The notes beneath the pieces are model-generated. The model was given only the letters and a program-made list of their open reading frames with translations. It was not told where the DNA came from and made no database searches. From Paenibacillus sabuli (GTDB lineage Bacteria; Bacillota; Bacilli; Paenibacillales; Paenibacillaceae), in contig NZ_JACXIZ010000037.1 in NCBI RefSeq assembly GCF_014705605.1, positions 1 to 42,338 of the forward strand: a DNA stretch of 42,338 bases. Direction: 5' to 3'. Below, piece after piece: positions 33,517 through 40,368 of the stretch (position 1 is its first letter; every line of letters starts with the position of its first letter). Both the position numbers and the translations under genes were made by a program.

Positions 33517-35397
33517 ATGCAAATTCAAAATTCAGTCGGCATCGAGATGGTGCTTCTCGCGCCAGGCAGCTTTACGCAAGGCGCCGACAACGGGAACTAT
33601 GAAACGCAGCCTTCGCATACGGTTCATCTTTCTTCGCCATTTTATATGTCGTCCCGGCTGGTGACATTTGGCCAATATGAGCGATTCAGACCAGGATTTC
33701 GGAAGAACTTGCAGACGATTCGGCGCTTGACCAATACCGATCCGCGTTGGGTGGCGGAATATGAACATGCGTATCAAGATGATGATCCGGTCGTCGGGGT
33801 CAATTGGCATGAGGCGGTGGCGTTCTGCAAGTGGCTGAGTGCGAAGGAAGGCCAATCTTACCGCTTGCCAAGCGAGTCGGAATGGGAATACGCTGCGCAG
33901 TCGGAGGCAGCGGCAAAGGAGCAACTGCATGCCTTTACCGGTCAGATCGAGCAGTGGTGCCTGGATTGGTACGGACCGTATCCGAACGGGGAGCAGACCG
34001 ATCCGGCAGGGTATCGCGAAGGGACGACCAGAATTACGCGAGGCGGATCAAGCTGGACGCCCGAAGGCACGCATGCTGTAGCCGGCCGAATGAGCTTTCT
34101 ACCGGCAGATCGCTACCCCGGACTTGGATTTCGTGTTGTCGTGGGGGCGATGCCATTCCGTTATATCGAGCATCAGCCGCGACCGCTCTGTCAGTCGGAG
34201 GTGCCGCAGGAGCGATATGACTGGCGGGCACAACAGGTGGAATCGGAGGAAGCTATCTTTCTGACGCCAATCGACTTTGTCAAGATTCCGGATAATTCGA
34301 CGGGCCCGCTATACTCTGACCATAACCACTTTCCGTCTGTCACATGGTGTCCTAACGGGGATCTGCTAGTAACCTGGTTCACGGATTTGGGCAAACACGC
34401 AACCGGAGAAGAAGGCGTCAAGCTCAATATTGCCGCCTCGCGGCTGCGGAAAGGCAGCCAGTCCTGGGATGCGCCGTCGCTGTTCTGGTCGGCTGCCGAC
34501 CGCAATGACCACTCAAGTGCGTTGTGGACGCATCCCGAGACCGGATTGCTGTATCACTTTCAAGGAACCGGCAGCTATCCGAACCAAGGGAACCAGACGT
34601 TGTTCATGCGGACAAGCGACGACAACGGTGCGAACTGGTCCGCGCCCCGCATCATGAGCGATGTGCGCTCCATGTGGAATCCGCATATCGTGACACGTAC
34701 CCGCGAGGGGGTGCTGATCCTGAGCAGCGACCTGAATTTTGATCAACCGATGTGGGGGCGTATCATCATCAGTCATGACGACGGTCACACCTGGCACGCT
34801 CCGGCAGGGAAGATTCACGGCCAGCATCCGGGTATCGTCCAACTGGCGGACGGCGCGCTGATGGCCGTCGGGCGGGACAATTGGAACACGGAGCACGCCG
34901 CTGTTCCCGGGAGCGGAGTTCCTATCAGCACGAGCGTCGATCTGGGCGAAAGTTGGTCTTACCGTCGCGAGCCGGCGCTCGGCCACGGAATCGATTGGCG
35001 CCAACGGCCGGTCTTGCTTCGCTTGAAAGAGGGCCCGATCCTCTATATCGGGTTCACCGACAAATCCAATACAGCCAAAGCGCAGCGTCTTGGCATTGAA
35101 ATTGTCGATCAAGCGGGTGAGCGCCGCCGCGTATATGGCATGTTTTCGGCTCTTTCGTTTGACGAAGGCCGGACCTGGTCGCATCACAAACTGGTGACAC
35201 CAAGCTCGGACGACCGTGAATATGACGGAGGCGGCAATACCGATTTCTTTGTTGCCAACGCCGAGCAGAGCGAGCCGGCAGGTTATTTGCAGGCCCTCCA
35301 GACGGACGATCATATGATTCATCTGCTTTCGAGCAAGCTGCATTACCGATTCAATTATAAATGGCTGCAGGCTGCGACTTTAGCCGCACCCAAGTAA
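33517..35397 (+). CDS. FGE-sulfatase-domain / sialidase-like (BNR) fusion protein
   Basis: A 626-residue protein without a signal peptide. Residues ~1-215 are a SUMF1/FGE-type domain: GIEMVLLAPGSFTQG, VVGVNWHEAVAFCKWLS, YRLPSESEWEYAAQSE, TRITRGGSSW and GLGFRVVVG. The cysteines used by true formylglycine-generating enzymes after the GGS motif are absent. Residues ~240-620 form a sialidase-type beta-propeller with four Asp boxes: SDDNGANW (367), SHDDGHTW (419), SVDLGESW (473) and SFDEGRTW (547). ATG 33517 follows GGAGAAG; the ATG at 33499 has no site. Gene order binding protein, this gene, NanA-family lyase suggests action on an imported acidic sugar. Confidence 0.8.
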   Translation: MQIQNSVGIEMVLLAPGSFTQGADNGNYETQPSHTVHLSSPFYMSSRLVTFGQYERFRPGFRKNLQTIRRLTNTDPRWVAEYEHAYQDDDPVVGVNWHEAVAFCKWLSAKEGQSYRLPSESEWEYAAQSEAAAKEQLHAFTGQIEQWCLDWYGPYPNGEQTDPAGYREGTTRITRGGSSWTPEGTHAVAGRMSFLPADRYPGLGFRVVVGAMPFRYIEHQPRPLCQSEVPQERYDWRAQQVESEEAIFLTPIDFVKIPDNSTGPLYSDHNHFPSVTWCPNGDLLVTWFTDLGKHATGEEGVKLNIAASRLRKGSQSWDAPSLFWSAADRNDHSSALWTHPETGLLYHFQGTGSYPNQGNQTLFMRTSDDNGANWSAPRIMSDVRSMWNPHIVTRTREGVLILSSDLNFDQPMWGRIIISHDDGHTWHAPAGKIHGQHPGIVQLADGALMAVGRDNWNTEHAAVPGSGVPISTSVDLGESWSYRREPALGHGIDWRQRPVLLRLKEGPILYIGFTDKSNTAKAQRLGIEIVDQAGERRRVYGMFSALSFDEGRTWSHHKLVTPSSDDREYDGGGNTDFFVANAEQSEPAGYLQALQTDDHMIHLLSSKLHYRFNYKWLQAATLAAPK

Positions 35398-35418
35398 AGA
35401 TAGGTGTTGTCCTGACGG

Positions 35419-35448
35419 AGGACGGGATGCTTGGCGTATTCCCGTCTT
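35419..35448 (+). other. Intercistronic hairpin
   Basis: GACGGGA (35421-35427) and TCCCGTC (35440-35446) form a 7-bp stem, extended by GA/TT pairing, between the fusion gene and the lyase gene. Only a weak T tail follows (TTCT), so partial termination or processing is possible. Confidence 0.45.
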
Positions 35449-35497
35449 CTCGGCTTGGGCAATCCACCAATTATGGATAAGAGGGAGATTTTCCATC

Positions 35498-36418
35498 ATG
35501 AAATTATTACATGGTGTCACGACAGCGATGGTGACTCCTTTTACTAAAGAAGGAGATATAGATTTTCAAGCAGTAGAGCAGTTGACAAATTTTTTGGTAT
35601 CCAAAGGGGTACAAGCCTTGTTCCCGCTCGGGACAACCGGAGAAATGCTGCGCTTGTCGATTGAAGAACGCAAGGCCGTAGCGGAAACGGTGGTCCGGGC
35701 AGCAGCCGGGCGGGTCACCGTCTACATTCATGCCGGAGCGACAACGACAAAGGATACGATCGCGCTGGCCAGGCATGCCCATGCCGTCGGCGCAGATGGG
35801 ATCGGCGTCGTTACGCCGATCTTTTCGGTTGTCAATGACCGGGAGATGGAGCAGTTTTATGTCGAGGTGGCTTCAAGTGTTCCTGCGGAATTTCCGGTGT
35901 ATTTATACAATATCCCACAATGTTCGGCGAATGACTTGTCCGTCGAAGTCGTACAGCGTGTCGCAACGCAATGCCGCAATGTGGTTGGCCTGAAGTACAG
36001 CTATCCCGATTTTACACGTACTGGCGCTTACTTGGCGTTAAACGATTTTTCGGTCGTGCAAGGCGCGGACCACTTGTTCGTTCCTGCCCTGGCGATGGGC
36101 TGCAGCGGTACGGTTTCCGGTGTGTCGAGTGTATTCCCGGAGCCCTTCGTCGAGGTATACCGCCATATGCAGAGCGGAGACCTGGACGAAGCCCGGCGCT
36201 GGCAGCACATCGCCACGCGGTATTGCAACATTCTTCAAAATGGACGCAACATGGCGTATTTCAAAGCAGCGCTAAATTGGCGAGGCTTGACAGGAGGATC
36301 TGTCCGATCCCCCCAACTGGATCTGGCGCAAGCAGATGTGGAATTGCTTCATCAGAGCCTGCGTGAAATGGAACGCGAAACGTCGTTGGGCCTCTTGAAT
36401 CCCGTTTCCAATTCTTGA
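35498..36418 (+). CDS. DapA/NanA-family (class I aldolase) lyase
   Basis: A 306-residue (beta/alpha)8 enzyme of the dihydrodipicolinate synthase / N-acetylneuraminate lyase family. GVTTAMVTPFTKEGDID opens it. LGTTGEMLRLS is the phosphate/carboxylate loop, Tyr137 lies in PVYLYNIPQ and the Schiff-base Lys166 in VVGLKYSYPD. These enzymes make or split 2-keto-acid sugars. The usual DapA arginine motif is not obvious, and no lysine-pathway genes are near, so a catabolic aldolase or dehydratase is more likely (sialate, 2-keto-3-deoxy-aldonate or keto-deoxy-aldarate). GAGGGAG sits 11 bases before the ATG. It is the last gene of the island operon. Confidence 0.85.
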   Translation: MKLLHGVTTAMVTPFTKEGDIDFQAVEQLTNFLVSKGVQALFPLGTTGEMLRLSIEERKAVAETVVRAAAGRVTVYIHAGATTTKDTIALARHAHAVGADGIGVVTPIFSVVNDREMEQFYVEVASSVPAEFPVYLYNIPQCSANDLSVEVVQRVATQCRNVVGLKYSYPDFTRTGAYLALNDFSVVQGADHLFVPALAMGCSGTVSGVSSVFPEPFVEVYRHMQSGDLDEARRWQHIATRYCNILQNGRNMAYFKAALNWRGLTGGSVRSPQLDLAQADVELLHQSLREMERETSLGLLNPVSNS

Positions 36419-36421
36419 TCA

Positions 36422-36653
36422 ACACGCTGACAACACGCTGAAAATACGCTGGCAATACGCTGAAAACACGAAGACAATACGATGGAAACACGATGGAAAC
36501 ACGAAGACAACACGAAGACAACACGAAGACAATACGCTAGAAACATGAAAACAACACGAAGACAATACGCTAGAAACATGAAAACAACACGAAGACAATA
36601 CGCTAGAAACATGAAAACAACACGAAGACAATACGCTGACAAACACGCTGAAA
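36422..36653. repeat. 11-bp tandem repeat array filling the 3' UTR of the lyase gene
   Basis: Twenty consecutive 11-base units plus one of 12, with consensus ACACGAAGACA and variants such as ATACGCTAGAA and ACATGAAAACA. Three higher-order 33-base blocks are perfect between 36532 and 36630. The array begins three bases after the stop codon and ends ten bases before the terminator stem. Confidence 0.95.
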
Positions 36654-36662
36654 AAATACTTC

Positions 36663-36697
36663 AAAGCCGCTTTCCGAAAAGGATCAGCGGCTTTTTG
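36663..36697 (+). terminator. Terminator of the island operon
   Basis: AAAGCCGC (36663-36670) pairs with GCGGCTTTTT (36687-36696). Its right half is shared with the terminator at 27128. Confidence 0.85.
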
Positions 36698-36820
36698 TTA
36701 AGCAATTATTGTATATAGACGCTGCCCTCGCCACCGTGGTTCCATAGGAGATGTCGCAGGGGGGCCTGACACACCTGAACCCTACAGTGGCCGAGTTGAT
36801 GCACGAAGTACCAGGCAAGA
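36686..36820. repeat. Right copy of the ~135-bp direct repeat
   Basis: It matches 27153-27290 in the same orientation, beginning in the terminator stem and ending at CCAGGCAAGA. On the minus strand it contains PGTSCINSATVGFRCVRPP; the TGA stop of the left copy is TGC here. Confidence 0.9.
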
Positions 36821-36889
36821 CGCAGATTCACACAAAATATATTTCCTGGCTGGTGATGTTCCTGCCCGTAGCGGTCTAGTTCACCTTGT

Positions 36890-36955
36890 GCGCCTGCGCA
36901 CCCGTGCGGCCCGTGCACCCGTGCGCCCCTGCACCCGTGCACCCGTGCATCATGT
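36890..36955. repeat. Short GCACCCGTGC repeats
   Basis: The words CACCCGTGC and GCCCGTGC recur about six times in 65 bases, giving alternating purine/pyrimidine-rich DNA. No gene is seen in this stretch. Confidence 0.7.
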
Positions 36956-36977
36956 GAAGCTGAACTGTACGTGAGGC

Positions 36978-37163
36978 TGAACTGCAAAAATACAGTTCAT
37001 AGGCTTCGATCTGGGCGGAAATCCAAGATGAACTGCAAAAGTACAGTTATTTTTGGGGAAACGGCTGGAAATTCAAGTTTTTACCGAATTTGAAATGCAT
37101 TTATGCAGTTCAGGACGTGGCAGGGCCCGTAAATCATCAAATGAACTGCACTTATACAGTTCG
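36978..37163. repeat. Four interspersed palindromes TGAACTGCA-N-TACAGTTCA
   Basis: Hairpin-forming copies lie at 36978-37000, 37029-37049, 37091-37112 and 37142-37163, spaced 51, 62 and 51 bases. Arms are AACTG(C/T)A and T(A/G)CAGTT with 4-base A/T loops. The surrounding sequence to 37280 holds no recognisable gene. Confidence 0.85.
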
Positions 37164-37286
37164 TAGCTAACGAAAGCGAAGGAACTGAGCGCGCTGCAAT
37201 GGGTAGAAGGCGTCGAAGCGGAACGCTTCGCGCCCTGGACCACGCTGCTAAATTTGGAGCAAAACAATGCATCGGGAAAATTACAA

Positions 37287-37315
37287 TTGACTGGTATACT
37301 AGTATATATCATAAT
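37287..37315 (+). promoter_or_regulatory. Promoter of the GntR gene with palindromic operator
   Basis: TTGACT (37287-37292), 17 bases, CATAAT (37310-37315). The spacer contains the perfect palindrome TATACTAGTATA (37295-37306), the type of site bound by FadR-subfamily GntR proteins, so autoregulation is likely. Confidence 0.65.
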
Positions 37316-37355
37316 GAAGGCAAGGCGTGATGGAGAGAGGCAAGGAGTGATGGAG

Positions 37356-38054
37356 ATGCTGCAAACGACGCAGGCGGCGGGGCGCCGACCGCTGAGCGAG
37401 GTCGCGTACGAACTGGTCCGGGACCGGATCGTGTATCTGGAGCTGCTGCCCGGGCAAATGGTGTACGAATCGGAGCTGTCGAGCGCGCTCGGCATGAGCC
37501 GCACACCGCTGCGCGAGGCGGTGCGCGCCCTGCAGGCAGAGGGGCTGATCGAGGTGCTGCCGCAGCGCGGCGCGCGCATCGCGCGCATCTCCGCGTCGAA
37601 GGTGGGCGAGACCCGATTCGTCCGCGCCGCTCTGGAGGCGGCGGCGTTCCGCGAGCTGGCCGCGGGGTGGCGGGATCGGCCCGATCGTCTGCGGCTGGAG
37701 CAGTCGGCCCGGCTGCTGCTGGAGGAGCAGCGCGAGGCGGCGCGGCAGGGCGATGCGAAGCAGTTCCTGAAGACGGACGAGGCCTTCCACGGCCTGTTCC
37801 TGCGCGCCTACGGCAATGCGACGGCGCTCGGCGTCGTCGGTCAGATGCGCGGGCATCTGAACCGGATTCGCTATCTGATGCTGCAGCGGCTCGATCAGAC
37901 CGACGCGCTGATCGCCGAGCACGAGCAACTGCTGGAGGCGCTGATCGGCGGGGAAGCTCCTCGCGCTGCGACGGTGCTGGAGCATCACCTGCATAAGGTG
38001 CTGGACGACCTGCCCGACATGGCGGCGGCGGAGCCGGAGTGGTTCGAGGCTTGA
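37356..38054 (+). CDS. GntR-family (FCD) transcriptional regulator
   Basis: A 232-residue regulator. The winged helix domain is residues ~12-75 (YESELSSALGMSRTPLREAV, then AEGLIEVLPQRGARIARIS). The all-helical FCD effector domain follows, with metal-ligand-like residues DEAFHGLFLRAYGN and HLNRIRYL, and a late AEHEQLLEAL plus HHLHKVLDDL. FCD regulators usually bind organic acids or sugar acids, in line with the dehydratase and dehydrogenase genes downstream. AAGGAG at 37342-37347 favours ATG 37356 over ATG 37350 or GTG 37347. A 19-bp duplication (GGCAAGG-GTGATGGAGAG) covers the leader just before the start. Confidence 0.9.
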   Translation: MLQTTQAAGRRPLSEVAYELVRDRIVYLELLPGQMVYESELSSALGMSRTPLREAVRALQAEGLIEVLPQRGARIARISASKVGETRFVRAALEAAAFRELAAGWRDRPDRLRLEQSARLLLEEQREAARQGDAKQFLKTDEAFHGLFLRAYGNATALGVVGQMRGHLNRIRYLMLQRLDQTDALIAEHEQLLEALIGGEAPRAATVLEHHLHKVLDDLPDMAAAEPEWFEA

Positions 38055-38091
38055 TCGTCACCGCTACTAGCGGGGTAGCTTGACCTATAAC

Positions 38092-38211
38092 AGAGCATGC
38101 AACAACAGAGGACGCAACAACAGAGCATGCAACAACAGAGCACGCAACAACAGAGCACGCAACAACAGAACATGCAACAACAGAGCATGCAACAACAGAG
38201 GATGTTGCAAC
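38092..38211. repeat. 15-bp tandem repeat, eight copies, before the SDR gene
   Basis: Eight exact-length units of consensus AGAGCATGCAACAAC run from 38 bases after the GntR stop to 28 bases before the SDR ATG. Variants at two positions (ATG/ACG, AGAG/AGAA) distinguish copies. Confidence 0.95.
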
Positions 38212-38239
38212 AGGCAACGATCGGAGGAATGGGGGGCCA

Positions 38240-39055
38240 ATGTTGGAAGATCTATCAGGCAAGACGGCAATCGTGATCGGCGGCGCGGCGGGCATCGGTC
38301 TCGGCGCGGCGCGGCGGCTCGCGGCGGGCGGCGCGAGCGTGCTGATTGGCGATCTGCAGCGCGAAGCGGGCGAGGCCGCGGCCGCCGAGCTCCGCGCGGC
38401 AGGCTGCAAGACGGAGTACCGCGAGACGGATGTACGCAGCGCATCCCAATTGGAAGCGCTTGCCGAAGCGGCGGAGCGCACTTGCGGCGGCATCGACATT
38501 CTCGTCAATAGCGCGGGTATCCAGCGCTACGGCGACGTGACGGAGACAGACGAGGCACTATGGGACGAAGTGATGGCGGTCAATGCAAAAGGCGTCTTCC
38601 TGGCCTCGAGAGCCGTCATACCGGCGATGCGCCGGCGCGGCGGCGGCTCGATCGTCAATGTCTCGTCGGTGCAAGCCTTAGCTTCTCAAACGCGGGTCGC
38701 CGCCTATAGCGCGAGCAAGGGCGCGATCAACGCGCTCACCCGCGCCATGGCGGTCGATCATGCGGCCGAGGGCATCCGCGTCAACGCAGTGTGCCCGGCC
38801 TCGATCGACACGCCGATGCTGCGCGAAGCGGCCGAGTTGCACGGCGGGGAAGCGGGCCGGGAAGCGCTGCTCGCGGCATGGGGGGCGATGCACCCGATCG
38901 GCCGGCTCGGGACGCCGGAGGACATCGCCGAGCTCATCGCCTTCTTGGCCGGCGACCGCAGCGGCTTCGTGACGGGCGCCGAGCTCCGAATCGACGGCGG
39001 CATGCTGGCCGCGCTGGGCGTACGCTTGCCAGAGAAGGGAGAGGGCCAGAGATGA
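38240..39055 (+). CDS. Short-chain dehydrogenase/reductase (SDR)
   Basis: A 271-residue classical SDR. The cofactor motif is [12 protein letters not shown] (Gly14-Gly20), with Asp38 after the second strand suggesting NAD preference. NSAG replaces the usual NNAG. The catalytic set is Ser143, Tyr156 and Lys160 (YSASK). CPASIDTPM and IDGGM are family landmarks. The stop overlaps the next start in ATGA, so coupling with the enolase-family dehydratase is strong. Candidates are a 2-keto-3-deoxy-sugar-acid dehydrogenase, as in L-fucose or L-rhamnose oxidation, or another polyol/sugar dehydrogenase; the sequence does not decide. Confidence 0.88.
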   Translation: MLEDLSGKTAIVIGGAAGIGLGAARRLAAGGASVLIGDLQREAGEAAAAELRAAGCKTEYRETDVRSASQLEALAEAAERTCGGIDILVNSAGIQRYGDVTETDEALWDEVMAVNAKGVFLASRAVIPAMRRRGGGSIVNVSSVQALASQTRVAAYSASKGAINALTRAMAVDHAAEGIRVNAVCPASIDTPMLREAAELHGGEAGREALLAAWGAMHPIGRLGTPEDIAELIAFLAGDRSGFVTGAELRIDGGMLAALGVRLPEKGEGQR

Positions 39056-40284
39056 AAATTACGGACCTGCGAGCCACTACGGTCATGATGCCGCTCGAAG
39101 CGCCCTTGCGTCACAGCAACGGCGCCCACTGGGGACGCTTCGTGCGCACGATCGTGGAGGTCGAGACGGACGAGGGCTTGATCGGTTACGGCGAGATGGG
39201 CGGGGGCGGCGAGAGCGCCGAGCTCGCGTTTGCCGGGCTGAAGGCGTATCTGCTCGGCCACGATCCGTTTCAATTGGAAGAGATGCGCTTCAAAATCTGT
39301 AACCCGACGGCCAGTCTGTACAATAACCGGACGCAACTGCATGCCGCGATTGAATTTGCCTGCCTGGATATTATGGGCAAAAAACTCGGCGTGCCGGTCC
39401 ATCAGCTGCTGGGAGGAAAGGTGCGGGATCGGATCGATTTTGCAAGCTATCTGTTCTACCGGCTGCCGAATGAGCGGACCGGCGCGGGCGAGGTGCGAAC
39501 GATCGAGCAACTGCTGGACAACTGCCGCGAGCTGAAGGCGCGCCACGGCTTCACCGTGCACAAGCTCAAGGGCGGCGTGTACCCTCCGGAATATGAGCTG
39601 GCATGCTACCGGGCGCTGGCGGATGCGTTCCCGCAGGATCGGCTGCGGTACGATCCCAACGGCGCGCTGACGGTGGAGGAGGCGATCCGCTTCGGTCAGG
39701 CGATCGAAGGGCTGAACAACGATTATTACGAGGACCCGACCTGGGGCATGAACGGGATGCGCCGGGTGCGCGAGATGGTTCGCATTCCGACGGCGACGAA
39801 TACGGTGGTGATCAATTTCGAGCAGTTGGCGGCCAATGTGCGCGACCCGGCGATCGACGTCATTTTGCTCGATACGACCTTCTGGGGCGGCATTCGGCCA
39901 TGCGTCAAGGCGGCGGGAGTATGCGAGACGTTCCAGCTCGGCGTGGCGGTGCACTCCTCCGGCGAGCTCGGCATCCAGCTGGCGACGATGCTGCATATGG
40001 GCGCGGTCGTGCCCAATCTGAGCCATGCCGCGGACGCGCATTACCATCACCTCACGGACGACATCCTCGTCGGCGGCAAGCTGGCGTACGAGGACGGCGC
40101 GATCCGGGTGCCGGACGGGCCGGGACTCGGAGTCGAGGTGGATCGCGACAAGCTGCGGCAATACGCGGAGCTGTATCGCGAGCACGGGGGGTATCCATAC
40201 GATCGCGATCCGTCGCGGCCGGACTGGTATGCGCTCGTGCCCGGCGGCAAGTGGGCCGACCCGGCACAGCCGGGCAGACCGTGA
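39052..40284 (+). CDS. Enolase-superfamily acid-sugar dehydratase, glucarate-dehydratase-like
   Basis: A 410-residue enzyme of the mandelate racemase/muconate group. The base motif KxK is Lys171-Leu-Lys173 (HKLKGG). Metal ligands are Asp201 (RYDPNG), Glu227 (YYEDP) and Asn250 (TATNTVV). The second base pair is Asp274 and His301 ([10 protein letters not shown]). An Asn as third ligand is characteristic of the glucarate dehydratase subgroup, whereas mandelate racemase and L-fuconate dehydratase use Glu. It removes water from an aldarate or aldonate to give a 2-keto-3-deoxy acid. Start is ATG 39052 overlapping the SDR stop. Together with the FCD regulator it forms a small acid-sugar operon. Confidence 0.87.
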   Translation: MKITDLRATTVMMPLEAPLRHSNGAHWGRFVRTIVEVETDEGLIGYGEMGGGGESAELAFAGLKAYLLGHDPFQLEEMRFKICNPTASLYNNRTQLHAAIEFACLDIMGKKLGVPVHQLLGGKVRDRIDFASYLFYRLPNERTGAGEVRTIEQLLDNCRELKARHGFTVHKLKGGVYPPEYELACYRALADAFPQDRLRYDPNGALTVEEAIRFGQAIEGLNNDYYEDPTWGMNGMRRVREMVRIPTATNTVVINFEQLAANVRDPAIDVILLDTTFWGGIRPCVKAAGVCETFQLGVAVHSSGELGIQLATMLHMGAVVPNLSHAADAHYHHLTDDILVGGKLAYEDGAIRVPDGPGLGVEVDRDKLRQYAELYREHGGYPYDRDPSRPDWYALVPGGKWADPAQPGRP

Positions 40285-40368
40285 GCGGGGCGGTGACAAT
40301 CGGCGATCTGACACGGCGGCCCTAGGACCGCCGGATGTAGGGACAATTACGACAAGGAGGAACAGACC

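Noticed and set aside
33517-34170. Assignment as a true formylglycine-generating enzyme
   Set aside because: The cysteines needed after the RGGS motif are missing and no sulfatase gene is in the window.
35498-36418. Assignment as biosynthetic dihydrodipicolinate synthase
   Set aside because: The gene ends a sugar-uptake operon and has no lysine-pathway neighbours.
36419-36664. Cys/Ser/Val-rich frame on the minus strand
   Set aside because: It is generated by the 11-bp repeat and lies within the 3' UTR of the lyase gene.
37081-37272. Small minus-strand frame before the GntR gene
   Set aside because: It overlaps the palindromic repeats and shows no family features.
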